A stretch of 64,000 bases of DNA from Blepharisma stoltei. Lineage: Eukaryota; Ciliophora; Heterotrichea; Heterotrichida; Blepharismidae. The stretch covers positions 806,001-870,000 of the forward strand of contig CAJZBQ010000053.1 in the NCBI GenBank assembly GCA_914767885.1. The letters run 5' to 3'. Both the position numbers and the translations under genes were made by a program. Positions 12,201 through 21,634 of this stretch are shown piece after piece. How positions within the stretch are numbered: the stretch's first letter is position 1; every line of letters begins with the position of its first letter. Under the pieces are notes generated by a model, which saw only the letters and a program-made list of their open reading frames with translations, made no database searches and was not told where the DNA came from.

Positions 12201-13834
12201 GACAGACAGTTTCGCACTCAGTGATCAATTTTTCAACTGTGGTCTCGAACTCTTTTTTCACTTCTGTTCTTTCGTCTCTTTGGTGGTCTGCATATGCCCC
12301 GATTTCTAGCGGTTTTGTGTCTTTAAACTCCAAAAGATGAGTATTCGTCATATTGTAAAGAAGCTCATTAACTTTAGGAAAACTTTCTACAAATACAGGC
12401 TTTGCGAAGAACATCCAGTGCTTTAGGTGGTTTCTCGTGGCGCGGTAGTGCCGATATCTTACGTTCCCTCTCCACAAAAGAAATATTTTCCCAATCAGAT
12501 AGTGCTTGAAAAATTTCATGCTTGTTAAGAGGTTGAACATTTTATGCATTTTTTGATAGTTTTACCATTAAATTTCTTGCAAATTCCTTTATTTTTACAT
12601 AAAGCAAGACTTAGTAAGGACTATAGGGATTAAAATGAATCAAAATTGTATACTTTGATGCATTCAATCTGCAAGTGAATAAAACGTAGTTGCTGAGCCA
12701 TCACTGTTTTTAGGCATCACATGGACAACACCTTGAGCTGAAATGGTAAAATATTCAGCATGGATTTCTTTTTCAGGGACCACCAACAAGTCATAAGGTC
12801 TAAAAGTTTTACTTATTTCTGAAGCTCGGTTGCAGTAGAGAAATTTAACTGGTGTTGTGTTGCCATTTTTCGCGAAAAACGAAATTGCATCTTCTCCTGT
12901 CCTGATTTTTTTAAGCTCTTTAAAAATATTCTCCTTCAGAATAAAAAAAAAAAAAATTATTTCTTATACTAAAATATAGCTAATTTACCTTAAAAATAAT
13001 ATAACTTTCTCTATCTACAAATAGAGTTTCTTGTGCTCCTGAGGTCAGAGAAGTTCTGGACTTTTTTGACTTGTTGAACAGTTTCTGCAGGGACTGGACA
13101 TTGAATTCTTCTTCTTGGCCTTGCAAGTCTTCTTCTTCGCTTTCTTGGGAGGCCTCAGCTTGGATTGGTGGAAGCTTGGTCGATGTCAGCTGGGCTCCAG
13201 TAGGACGATTGCGAGTTTGTGCGAATGGAAGATCCCATTCTTCAAGTTCTTTTTTCAAGTCGATCTTGTATAAGGATTTGAATTGGCTTTTGGAATATGA
13301 ATTTCCATAAATAAAATGGCATTCGGTTCGAGCGAAATTAGCTCCGCTAATTTTCTCTTCCTCAAGCAATTTTATTGATGGGGCTAGGTTTTCTTCTGAG
13401 AACTTCTGTACAGCAATAACTATTTAACTCTGGCAGATAAGCTGAGGCACTGCTCCAAGTGCATCAAGAGGCTCGAAGTTTTGCCTCTCAGCACACCCGA
13501 GGAAGGTGACCCTTAGGCGGAACACGCGCAGGAGCTGAGTCGTGGAAGGCAAGGTAACGCAGCCGGAACGCTGTATTTTCCCGTACCCTGGCGCAACAAA
13601 GTGGATCGATCCAGAGGTCCATGGGCCCGACACATGGACAAATATGGTGAAAGCTCTGGAAACTGCTACCCCGTAGTGGACGTTAAACGTTATAGATCAT
13701 AATGTAATGGAATATGAATTTCCACCGCTCAAGCTGAGCACTGCTGTGGACGCAAGCTCGCTTTCTCTTCCTGCAAGTCTTGCTAATTTGCTGCGCGGCT
13801 GTTTCTCAGAGAATTGAACTAACCGATCATCCAT
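213..13834 (-). CDS. Axonemal dynein heavy chain (inner-arm type), interrupted by six inserts
   Basis: Complete dynein heavy chain, the motor that moves along microtubules, here probably a single-headed inner-arm form judging by its length of about 4022 aa. After the inserts are removed, the tail (linker, FFKHYL region) precedes the AAA ring: P-loops GPAGTGKTETTKD (AAA1, about residue 1383), GPASTGKT (AAA2, about 1665), GNTGVGKT (AAA3, about 2011) and GVGGSGRQS (AAA4, about 2353, Arg in place of the usual Lys). The coiled-coil stalk and microtubule-binding domain span about 2586-2877, and the C-terminal domain ends RRGVALLCQLDD. TGA at 10144-10146 and 3659-3661 encodes Trp. Start ATG is at 13832-13834. 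Inserts: 2208-2467, 5848-6175, 8256-8643, 12543-12652, 12920-12997, 13291-13724. Removing 248+325+385+108+70+417 nt from 13622 leaves 12069 = 3 x 4023, so one frame spans the gene. The family is certain; the class is inferred. Confidence 0.96.
2220..2455. mobile_element. GC-rich retroposon-like insert (family B) in dynein gene
   Basis: A 236-bp insert breaks the dynein frame between VSD and NPFKEKLPSPY. It is flanked by imperfect 12-bp direct repeats at 2208-2219 (TGGGTTATCACT) and 2456-2467 (TGGCTTATCGCT). Collapsing the repeats removes 248 nt and keeps both flanking frames in the same codon phase. The repeat contains a TA, so a TA-to-TA cut inside it would give the same product. The insert resembles 53781-54159: both hold CTTCAGCAGGATGA near one end, an AATTCCATAT...CCTATAATAATA block, and end CCATTTTATTATT at the other. 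No coding capacity is seen. A non-autonomous retroposon is an inference from the long duplication. Confidence 0.7.
5848..6175 (-). mobile_element. Old, diverged MITE-type IES in dynein gene
   Basis: AT-rich insert flanked by TTA at 5848-5850 and 6173-6175. Read on the minus strand it aligns by eye along its whole length with the 8256-8643 element: decayed hairpin arms, the TTTATATATAAA block, the GCAAAAAATGGAAA block, AGAATTAGCTTGAGATTT, and an end GAGGGTGGGTTTTTGG. It is much more diverged than the other copies, so it is older. Removing it with one TTA deletes 325 nt and gives MIRYENL-RDLNTLVLLWLHE, the expected dynein sequence between AAA3 and AAA4. Without removal the frame meets stops. 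Confidence 0.85.
8256..8643 (+). mobile_element. MITE-type IES, young copy, in dynein gene
   Basis: Insert of 382 bp flanked by TAA at 8256-8258 and 8641-8643. The left end reads CTCCCCCCCCCTCCGTGAGTG and is followed at once by its own reverse complement, giving a hairpin of roughly 60 bp. The centre is AT-rich with no coding capacity. The right end carries two direct copies of GTTCACTCACGGAGGG (one with a mismatch) and ends GGGGGGGAG. Removal of one TAA plus the insert (385 nt) joins EGFENARNL to ARKMVQLYKLASEQ on the minus strand, which is the conserved dynein sequence. This is the reference copy for the family. Confidence 0.93.
12543..12652 (-). mobile_element. Short TA-bounded IES in dynein gene
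   Basis: The dynein frame reaches a TAA stop just past SLADWMHQS and resumes at MFNLLTSMKFF. On the minus strand, TA at 12652-12651 and TA at 12544-12543 bound a 108-nt segment (36 codons). Removal gives ADWMHQS-KMFNLLTS and restores the seven-residue gap between the conserved W and FN that I remember for axonemal dyneins. The ends are inverted repeats: TATACAATTTTGAT against TATGCATTTTTTGAT. A removal at the direct repeat ATGCAT would also stay in frame but leaves a shorter spacing. Confidence 0.75.
12920..12997 (-). mobile_element. Short IES of 70 nt in dynein gene
   Basis: The frame runs ESYIIFK and hits a stop, then resumes as FKELKKIRTGEDAISFF. The direct repeat TTAAAAAT occurs at 12920-12927 and 12990-12997 on the plus strand. 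Removing one repeat unit and the spacer (70 nt) joins IIFK to ELKKIRTG in frame. The segment is very AT-rich with a 14-base A run. It has GT near its 5' edge, but at 70 nt it is far outside the 15-nt intron size seen here, so an IES is preferred. Confidence 0.7.
13308..13707. mobile_element. GC-rich retroposon-like insert (family A), copy 1, in dynein gene
   Basis: A 400-bp GC-rich element flanked by a perfect 17-bp duplication, TGGAATATGAATTTCCA, at 13291-13307 and 13708-13724. It begins TAAATAAAATGGCATTCGG and ends near GACGTTAAACGTTATA plus an AT-rich tail. It is about 80-90 percent identical by eye to 44694-45102. It splits the N terminus of the dynein; collapsing the duplication removes 417 nt and joins GGNSYS to KSQFKSLY in frame. 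The duplication contains a TA, so a TA-to-TA cut also works. No long open frame was recognised, and I see no clear tRNA-like A/B boxes. The 17-bp duplication suits target-primed reverse transcription. Confidence 0.8.
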
Positions 13835-14406
13835 AGTTTATTATTATTACCATTAAGAAACTTCTCTTTCATTGGCATTAGAAAGATTGGAATTTTATAA
13901 AAATAAGTGCTTCAGTTACTTCATACAATTTTTTGGAATTTTTCGGAATAAAATAATCTTTAACTGACCTATTGAAAATTCTAAAAATCGGAAAATTAGC
14001 CCATCCTTGAATGAGCAATTATCTATAGTCAAATGTGAAACACATTTTCCTGCCACGTCTCAAATCTAACTAATTGTCTTTGATAGCAATTAATATTAGA
14101 GATTATACCATATAATCGCTTTTACGCAATTCAAATGGGATTTATAGCATGTTGTGCCAGATATAAATAAAATGTGCTCATGGATGTATTGCCAGAAGGC
14201 AATGCCTGGGCCGAGACGCCATTTAATTTATATTATATATATATATGTAACGGTGTTGATCAAGTATGGTGGAGTAAGCTTATTTTTACTAAAAAACACA
14301 AATAATTTTATTAATTTTAATAACTTACTTATATATTCCAAGAAATCATAAGGTAATAGAAACATATAAAATTGTTAAATAATTATCTAAATTTTAAAAA
14401 CTAATT
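13835..14406. other. Intergenic region, mostly AT-rich
   Basis: Between the divergent starts of the dynein and TTLL genes. No coding frame is supported. A short GC-richer patch at about 14150-14220 contains ATAAATAAAATG followed by GCCAGAAGGCAATGCCTGGG. This resembles the TAAATAAAATGGC end of the family A elements and may be a truncated relic. A (TA)n run lies at 14232-14246. Confidence 0.5.
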
Positions 14407-16965
14407 ATGATGTTTGAAAATAAGGCAAAACACAGGCAAGGCCAAATATTAAAAAATCTCCGGGCTGTATCTCTCCACAACAAATTTCACGAATATTCCC
14501 ACTTTTTGGCAGAAAGACACTCAATGAATGATATTTCAGCTGATAGTGAAGTAATTCAGATATGTGCTAATAATCTCCCAATAAAATCCAGAGCTAAATC
14601 CAAGGGAGTTTTACACAAGTATTCAATTCGATTTAACATAAAATACCAAGCAAAAAAGCTGTCTCTCTTAGAGAATATCAATGAATCTGTGCAAAGCCGT
14701 TGCTTATCTAATATTGACTTTCCTAATTCAAGAGGATCAAACTCTCTTTCCATGGATTCAAAATGCATGACTCCATCTAAAATATCGTCAAAACCAATGG
14801 CATGCTTAATTCTACCTGAAATTTCTGGCAAGCGTGCTAATATTTATCATTTTAAAAATAATCACTCTGAAGGAGGTGATCCTGAAAAGCCTATAACACC
14901 CGTAATGCAGAGTAGGTTAATAGAAAACAGAAAAAGAGCTATATCAAAGCCTCCAGAAAATAAAGAATTAGACTCCTCAGGTGAGTTTACCGATATTGAA
15001 TCCACATTAGTAGAAAAATCAGCGAAAAATAAAACTTTATTGCTCCGATCCATTTATGACAAAAGACCAGCCACTATTTTTTTTGATTACCCAAAATGCT
15101 GCTGTGCAAAAGAAAAATCAAAAGGGAGAGTATTTTATATGAGTGATAAGAAGCTTGCCAAGCAGTATTTAACTTTTAGAATCAGCGAAAGCTTTTTATA
15201 TGACTGTATTATAAATACACTGACGTCTGCTGGATTTTCTGAGACTGAAGATGAGGATTTTAATATAAATATTGGCGCATCTATTGATACTGATTTTATG
15301 AGGGATCTGGCACCTTTTCAGAAAAATAATCATTTTCCAGGGAGCTCTCATTTGGGGAGAAAAGATATGATGTGGAAACATTTTTGCAGGATGCAGAAAA
15401 GATTTGAGGAAGCTTATTGTTTTTGTCCTGAAACGTATATTCTTCCTGATGACTGTAGAAAATTGAATAAGGATAGAGAGGAAAACCCGAAGGACCTTTG
15501 GATTTTAAAACCTGCGAATTCTGCTTGTGGAAAAGGGATAAAAATATTGACGAAAGATACAGAAATAAAGAAAAAGCAAGGAGTTATTATATCGAAGTAT
15601 ATAAAAGAGCCACATTTGATTAATGGGTTTAAGTATGATTTAAGAGTTTATGTATGTGTAACTTGCTTTGATCCTCTTACTTTCCCTCTCCGTGAGTGAA
15701 CAAAAAAAATTTTGCTAGGTTATGGTAGGGGTTAATTGTTTTGTTAAAAATTTTTGGAAATTTAAAAAATCCAAATTCTTAAGCAAGAAAATTTGTTTTT
15801 TAAAATGTAAACTGTTTAAATCCAATAGAATTAACTCGAGATTACATTATAATAATTATCACTTATATATTAATTTTTTTCAAAAAATTTTTGTTCACCA
15901 CAAAGGGTGGTTTTGGTCAAAAAATCGGAATTTTATCAATGGTTTTGTTCGCTCACAGAGGGTGAGTTAATACCCTCTTAGATTGAACATCATTTTATAG
16001 CAATAATAATTAAGTATTGTTAATTAAACTTTTATTTTCTATATTTTTATTTAAATTTTTAAAGATAATTGAGATTAAATTCAAAATATTGCTACAATTC
16101 AATTTTTTACCAGCTGTTTTATAAAAAATAATTAATTGTAAGAGTTAGAATATATTTATACGAAGAAGGCTTGGTCAGATTTGCAACAGTCCCTTATTCC
16201 ACCAAAAGAAAAAGCTTGAAAAATAAATGCTCTCAGCTTACAAACTACAGCATCAACAAAGATTCCCCCACATTCATCAACAACGTTGATCCTTCAAAAG
16301 ACGGATACGGAAGTAAGTGATCATTTAAAGCATTAAGAGAATACTATGAGTCTCGCGGAATCCCCTCAGGTCGGATTTTTCAACAAATTAAAGACATAAT
16401 CATCAAAACTTTTATATCAGTCGAATCACATGTCGTCGGCAAGCTTAACAGATCATGCAGCAGACGTGATGCCTGCTTTGAAATTTACGGTTTTGATATT
16501 TTGCTTGACTCGAGCTACAAAGCCTGACTTCTCGAAGTCAATATTTACCCTTCTTTATCCTGCAGTTCTCCACTTGATACGAAAATAAAATATATGCTTA
16601 TCTGCGACACTTACAATTTAATTGGAATTACTCCATTTAAAAGGCCGCTTGAGCCTCCTCCACCTATAGTCGAAATCCGAGCCAAAAAATCCTTAGAAGT
16701 CTCGTCACTCGACAAATGCAACAATCTGGCTGAGTATCCTCTAACCCTTGAAGATGCCCTCATTATTGTTGAAGGCGAAGAAGAGCTCTACAGGCGAGGC
16801 AAATACGAAAGAATTTTCCCATTAAAAGAAAACGTGGACTATTATTTAGAATTTTACGACATCCCAAGATACAACACACTATTAACCAGCAGATATTTGA
16901 AATATGGCGCATTAAAAGACATTAAAAAATTCTTCAGAAAGGCAAAAAACCCTATAAACGTATAA
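14407..16965 (+). CDS. Tubulin-tyrosine-ligase-like protein (polyglutamylase/glycylase family)
   Basis: ATP-grasp family enzyme that adds glutamate or glycine side chains to tubulin in cilia and cortical microtubules. Seen motifs: WILKPANSACGKGIKIL (ATP-binding strand/loop), KYIKEPHLINGFKYDLRVYV, then across the insert DPL-RIYLYEEGLVRFAT, QLTNYSINK, and FEIYGFDILLD...WLLEVNIYPSL (metal- and ATP-binding core). TGA codes Trp at K-W-SFKAL and A-W-LLEVN. An insert from 15680 to 16144 must be removed (468 nt with one TTA), leaving 2091 nt = 696 aa plus stop. The first 250 or so residues are low-conservation. The TTLL subclass is not resolved. Confidence 0.92.
15680..15966 (+). mobile_element. MITE copy in TTLL gene
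   Basis: Member of the same MITE family as 8256-8643, flanked by TTA 15677-15679 and TTA 15967-15969. The left end is TTTCCCTCTCCGTGAGTGAAC, but its second palindrome arm is degraded (TTTTGCTAGGTTATGG...). The right end retains GTTCGCTCACAGAGGGTGAG. The body keeps the CAAATTC, AAATCCAATAGAATTAACTC and CACTTATATATTAA blocks. Removing this part alone does not restore the gene; the adjacent 15970-16144 segment must also go. Confidence 0.82.
15970..16144 (+). mobile_element. Second IES abutting the MITE in the TTLL gene
   Basis: A 175-bp AT-rich segment between TTA 15967-15969 and TTA 16145-16147, directly next to the MITE. Its ends are ATACCCTCTTAGATTG and TTAATTGTAAGAG, sharing an inverted CTCTTA. 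Removing both segments from TTA 15677 to TTA 16145 (468 nt) yields DPLRIYLYEEGL, a strongly conserved TTLL string. The MITE therefore either landed in the boundary TTA of an older IES, or two IESs sit side by side. Confidence 0.75.
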
Positions 16966-17021
16966 GCTTGTCACTGTATTTTTAAATAAAAATCATTAAT
17001 TCATAAAGTTATTGGTTACTA

Positions 17022-18302
17022 TTATTTGGGAAATGGCTGCTGAGGATTCATGTAGGGATTCATCATCATGCCAGTCATGAATTGGTTATAAGCCATCATC
17101 GCAGCCATAGGGTTATTCATTGGATTCATTGGGTTCATTGTATTCATGCCTGCCATAGGGTTCATTCCTGTGTTCGGCACAGAAGGTCTGTTTGTAACTA
17201 ATTGATTCAGTGGCACATTAGGTATATTTGGGTTGTTAATTGTAATAGGCTTATTAGCTTCTTGTATTTTTCTAGCGACAGCAGGCGAATATCCGTCTCC
17301 TAAATGCAAGTTGTCGAGGTCAATAAAGGTCTCAAAATCAGGCTTCTGCTGAGGAGCTGTTTGAGGAACTGGCTGAGACTGCTCTGGCTTTGGTTGGCTA
17401 AAGCCAAATGGGTCGCCTTCAGGCTGGTCTGATTCAAATGGGTTGCTGGACATTGAATAAGGGTTTCCTAATGGGTTTTGCCCTGATGAAGATTGTAAAG
17501 GCTTCGCAAACAAGTCGTCAGGAAGTGAACTGGGGACTGAAGGAGTGTCAAAAAGGTCAAGAGGCTTAGTAGGAGGCTCCACTTTTGGCTCTGGCTTAGG
17601 TTCTGGCTGCTTTGGTGGGGATGCAGCAGGCTTTGGAGGAGACTTCGTAGATCTTGGCTGTGGATCTGGTGATTGCCTTCTTTGTGAAGGGAATTTAGGA
17701 TAATCACGGTACTCGTCCCTTCTTTCTAATCTTTGATTTTCTTCCCATTCAGTTTTAAACTGGTCAACTCGTGAAGGTCTGTATTCATCTTGCTCGCCAG
17801 CTCTTCCCCATTTCGAAGAAGCTTTAAATGGATCTTCACTGTATTCATTCCTAGGAGCCCCGTATGATGGTCCATTTAATTCAATTCTAGACTTATATGG
17901 CTCATCATAAGTTCCGCGTGAAAAAGGCTCCTCTCTAGGTGCTCTGTCAACATATCCTCCTGAGAAGTCTGATTTTGATCGATTTCTCATGAGTGCGGCT
18001 TCAAATGAAATATTGTCACATCGAAGATCAAATACATTATCTTCGATTTCATATAGCAAAAGGCTATGGCTCCCAATTCGGAGAGGATAGCTGCCATATG
18101 AAGATGAAGATCTTTTCGCTTCAATTTTTATGTCACCATTCAAGAGAATTTTTCTTTTCCCTGACATTTTGCTTACAAATAGGTCAATCACTTGTTCTTT
18201 CCCATCAAGCTCGAATTTCCACATGAACCTTTTTTTGGAGCTTTTGATGTGTTTCCCAACATTCAACGTGTCAAACAGGAGAGGGTTAAAACTTTTAGCC
18301 AT
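17022..18302 (-). CDS. FAIM-like N-terminal domain protein with disordered DPF/NPF tail
   Basis: 426-aa protein. Residues 1-115 or so (WKFELDGKEQVIDLFVSKMSGKRKI, then INGDIKI-like and LYEIEDNVFDLRCD) look like the beta-rich FAIM fold, but this is a weak call. Residues 120-430 are disordered: charged R/E/Y-rich, then Pro/Lys-rich, then several D-P-F and N-P-F motifs (EDPF, SNPFESD, GDPFGFS) and DLF boxes, ending in Asn/Met/Pro-rich NPMNPM repeats. In endocytic adaptors DPF binds AP2 appendage domains and NPF binds EH domains, so a clathrin-coat accessory role is an inference. No introns or inserts are evident. Confidence 0.7.
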   Translation of the reverse strand: MAKSFNPLLFDTLNVGKHIKSSKKRFMWKFELDGKEQVIDLFVSKMSGKRKILLNGDIKIEAKRSSSSYGSYPLRIGSHSLLLYEIEDNVFDLRCDNISFEAALMRNRSKSDFSGGYVDRAPREEPFSRGTYDEPYKSRIELNGPSYGAPRNEYSEDPFKASSKWGRAGEQDEYRPSRVDQFKTEWEENQRLERRDEYRDYPKFPSQRRQSPDPQPRSTKSPPKPAASPPKQPEPKPEPKVEPPTKPLDLFDTPSVPSSLPDDLFAKPLQSSSGQNPLGNPYSMSSNPFESDQPEGDPFGFSQPKPEQSQPVPQTAPQQKPDFETFIDLDNLHLGDGYSPAVARKIQEANKPITINNPNIPNVPLNQLVTNRPSVPNTGMNPMAGMNTMNPMNPMNNPMAAMMAYNQFMTGMMMNPYMNPQQPFPK

Positions 18303-18474
18303 TTATATTGACCAGTTTTTTATAAGTTCTCTCATAAGTTGATCGAAGTTTTGATTTTAAATGGAAATTGGGTTAATATTTGATATGTTAGAAATACTAG
18401 CTATTGGCTAGATCAATAGAAAACGAATCTAAATAAATAATCACAAAAAGACGTTTTAATAGGGAATATTTTAA

Positions 18475-18780
18475 CTATCCCCATGAGCACACAAGGGATA
18501 TATTTGTTTTTAAAAAATTATATAGAAATTTTATAGTAAATTTATTTTTTCAAAATTTAAAAATCCCAATTCTCACAAGTTGGAAAGCAAATGCTTATCT
18601 AATTTGTAAAATATATATTTAAAAATGCAATTTGTTCAAAATTAAACAGAATTAGCAAAAGATTTAATTATACTAATTATCACTAATATATCAAAATTTT
18701 TTGTTCGCTCATAGAAGTTTTTTTTGGGCTAAAAATAGGGCTTTTTCCAATTGTTTTGTTCGCTCACGGAGGGGAGAAAG
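18475..18780 (+). mobile_element. Intergenic MITE copy, moderately diverged
   Basis: Flanked by TAA at 18472-18474 and 18781-18783. The left end CTATCCCCATGAGCACACAAGG has lost its self-complementary arm. The interior keeps AATCCCAATTCTCACAAGTTGG, ATTAAACAGAATTAGC and CACTAATATATCAAAATTTT; the right end keeps TTTTGTTCGCTCACGGAGGGG. It lies 170 bp upstream of the 17022-18302 gene start, so no frame test is possible. Confidence 0.82.
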
Positions 18781-18783
18781 TAA

Positions 18784-19726
18784 TAAAAATTTTAAACAGT
18801 CTTATTAGATTACATAATTAAAGCAATTTATGTGAAATTATTCAAATGGCATTTTGGAAAAAAATAGTAAAATTTTGTAATTCTTCTATAAAAATTCGTT
18901 CTTTAAACTGTATTCAATAATAACTAGATTTAGAGAAAATTTGAAAATCGCGATTTATGCGTTACAAGATTTATCTTTAAGTTGGCCATTTGAAATGCTT
19001 ACTTTCTTCTTCCTCTAAAAAGCAAAATATTTCACTTGATCACAAGTGTATTTTTCCAAAAATTAAGATTCAATTCAAGATTTAATTGCTGAAATAGCTC
19101 GGTTAATCCTTCTAGCGTAATTTCTATCACTAATTAGCTAAAGTTCTTACACCCTCTAGAAGGTATTGAGAAAGTAAAATTGATGACCATAGCCAGCAGA
19201 GATTGATACAAAGGTGCAAAGCTGCTTTATATATTCAATCAAAAGTTAGAAAGTCTAAATAGATCCATCTTTACAGGAATATGCGGAGCATGTCTAGAAA
19301 AAAGAAATATGCAAAATACTTTGAAATGAATAATAAAACTAGTGAGCCAACAAATATAGAGCCAGCAAACGTTTAATTAGTCTAAATTATTATTATTTTA
19401 AGCGTATTATTTGATTTTTTTCTATTGATATACTTCAAAATGTGTACTTCCAAAAAGCTTTGCTTGGACCAATTAAATTAAATTATAAGTATCAAGTGAT
19501 CTGTCTTGGCTCCACTTAAGAGTCTTTAGTCCTTATATTTATGAGTTAAAATAGCAAGTTGTCGTAAATTGCAAAATTTCGCAGCTCTTTAACTTCCTCT
19601 AATTCGAAAATAAAAAGAGACTTTTTTAGATTAGATATTCAGCCACTCTAATTTCAAAAATGGGTCTTGTTCTCCTATATCTGAAATAGTTCCTCATTTT
19701 TAATAGCTGAAAACGCTTCCAATTTA
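18784..19726. other. AT-rich intergenic region
   Basis: About 940 bp with no supported reading frame on either strand, even with TGA as Trp. Homopolymer A/T runs are frequent. The upstream part of the 19727-21265 gene may begin here, because its frame stays open upstream of the first listed codon, but no initiating ATG could be chosen. Confidence 0.4.
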
Positions 19727-21265
19727 TTGGCAAACGTTAAGGATTCGATTTCTTCGATAATAAATGAGAACAGTGAGAGCTTAAAAGGGCCTGAAAACGT
19801 AAGCAAGCCAATAAAAATAAGCCTAGAAAACGAGAGAAGATTGCTTAATTCTCAAATAAGCACTGTTTTTAGTGATCTCAACAACAAACTCAAGGAAACA
19901 GAAAGCGCTTTAAACGTTATAGACAACTTAAGAAATAAAACAGCTGAAATTTTGAGTAGACCAAACAATCCAGAATTAGAGATAGATTTCAGAACAACTC
20001 GTTCAGCAATTCAGACGAATTCTAGTTTTTATAATCCATCACTAATGCAAGCTTACCAAGATTATATTAATGCTCATCAGCAAAAGACATCTCTTTATAA
20101 TGTTGCAAAAGATTGAAACAGAAAAGGCAATTTAATTATATATAGCACTGAAACTGAAACCCAAGAAGAAGCTAAAATCTTGCAGACTCCAGAACCACTA
20201 GACGCAACAACTTGTATAACTCAACTTCCAAATGGCAAGCTATTCTGTTATGGTAATCTTAAACATTATGGGATTACAGTGCTGATTGATGTGAATGGTG
20301 AATTCGAAGTGCTGCCATCTGGAAAAGAAAAATCGCAGTTTTTTTTTATAATTTATTACTCTCTCTTGTTATAAATATTAACTTTAAATTTAAATTCTGA
20401 TTAATTCAATTTAGCACTTGTTAAAAGAAATCAGTAAGAAATAGCACCCATCTGGAACTCCTTGCACGTTCTCATCATGTATGCTGGTTTTAAAGAATGA
20501 TAATTGCATACGGATAATCTTTTCAAGCTGCATATTGATGGAATAAATGATATGGTATTTCCCAAAATTCAGTTCATCTTCTAAGTATTGCTATTTTAAG
20601 AAGAAATTTACAGCGGGAGAATGCATAAAAGATCTAATTATTTATATAACCCATTCCATCTTTTCTCAAGTCCAACAGAAATTTATAATCCATCTTCCAC
20701 TTTCATCTCCAAAAGCTAAACTCTGTCAGAGAATGCAATAAAACATCAAGTGACCTATATTTATTTCAACAACAGCGTCTATTGCTTTGGAGGATACTAT
20801 TATAATCATTTAACTCTATCTAGTAGATTTGATTTGAATTGAAATCGATGAATTCAATTAGCTCTAATGCCAAAAGGCGATTATTATTGCAATAGTATAA
20901 TATTTAATGGGAATATTTTGGTTTCTGGATTTCTAAATACAAATCTTTTGTTATACTCAATTGATATTGAATCTTTCTCAACAATTCCTTATGAGTTTGA
21001 AACGTATAAAAGAAAGATCCTAATAAATGCAGAGAGACTATATTTGATTGAATGCAACATGGGATCAATCTATGAAAGCGAAATTGGAAGTTGCTTGAAT
21101 TGGAGACGAATAGGAAATTCAATAATCGATCATGATCCTCATCAAGTGTATTGTTCATACAATAAAGGATTTATATGGATCTCAACAACTTCTGAAAAAT
21201 CGTGAGGAATATATTATTATTTTAATTTAGACCAAAAACAAATTATAGCTCATACCCCTTTATAG
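19727..21265 (+). pseudogene. Kelch-like beta-propeller gene, disrupted
   Basis: Reading with TGA as Trp, three blocks are seen. Block 1 (19727 to about 20330) is coiled-coil-like and then NGKLFCYGNLKHYG...VLPSG. Block 2 (about 20436-20580) is unclear. Block 3 (about 20750-21265) is VYCFGGYYYNHLTLSSRFDLNWNRWIQLALMP and more, ending at TAG 21263-21265. The FGG/YD-W pattern is a Kelch blade. CCATCTGGAA is repeated near 20310 and 20439 and could bound an IES. Further stops and frame shifts between blocks 1 and 3 were not resolved by TA or TTA joins, so this may be a true pseudogene or a gene with several IESs. The first codon is uncertain. Confidence 0.5.
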
Positions 21266-21634
21266 ATTTCTTTATCGGGCAAAATGTACTTGACTCTTGA
21301 GAGAGCAAAACAGACTCTCTCAAAAAGACACAATCTCTATATCAGGAAGTGCTAAAAAGTGCCATGCAAAAAAATGGTGATAAGTGTGAAAAAAGCTGAC
21401 AAGTAAACGCGCCAATTTTTAAAATGGTTTTATTATTAAATTAATTTAAAACTTAAGATACCCAATTAGATGGATTGATTAATAACTAAAAATCTTATTT
21501 CAAAAGGTCTTATGAATTAATCATAATTATAATAATAAATACATAAATAATAAATGCTACATATAAATTATAATAGATTTAATATTTATGATTATTTGTT
21601 TTGTTTATAGGAAAATTGATATTAAATAATACCT

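Noticed and set aside
12920-12997. 70-nt segment as an intron
   Set aside because: It has GT near the 5' side but no good AG at the needed phase and is more than four times the intron size in this genome; direct-repeat removal fits better.
13308-13707. tRNA or tRNA-derived SINE
   Set aside because: I looked for A-box and B-box (GGTTCGANTCC-like) sequences and a cloverleaf in the GC-rich elements and found no convincing match, so no tRNA is called.
213-13834. Dynein gene as a pseudogene, or as several genes
   Set aside because: The stops and shifts all fall in inserts flanked by direct repeats, and the total length after removal is an exact multiple of three with conserved sequence at the joins.
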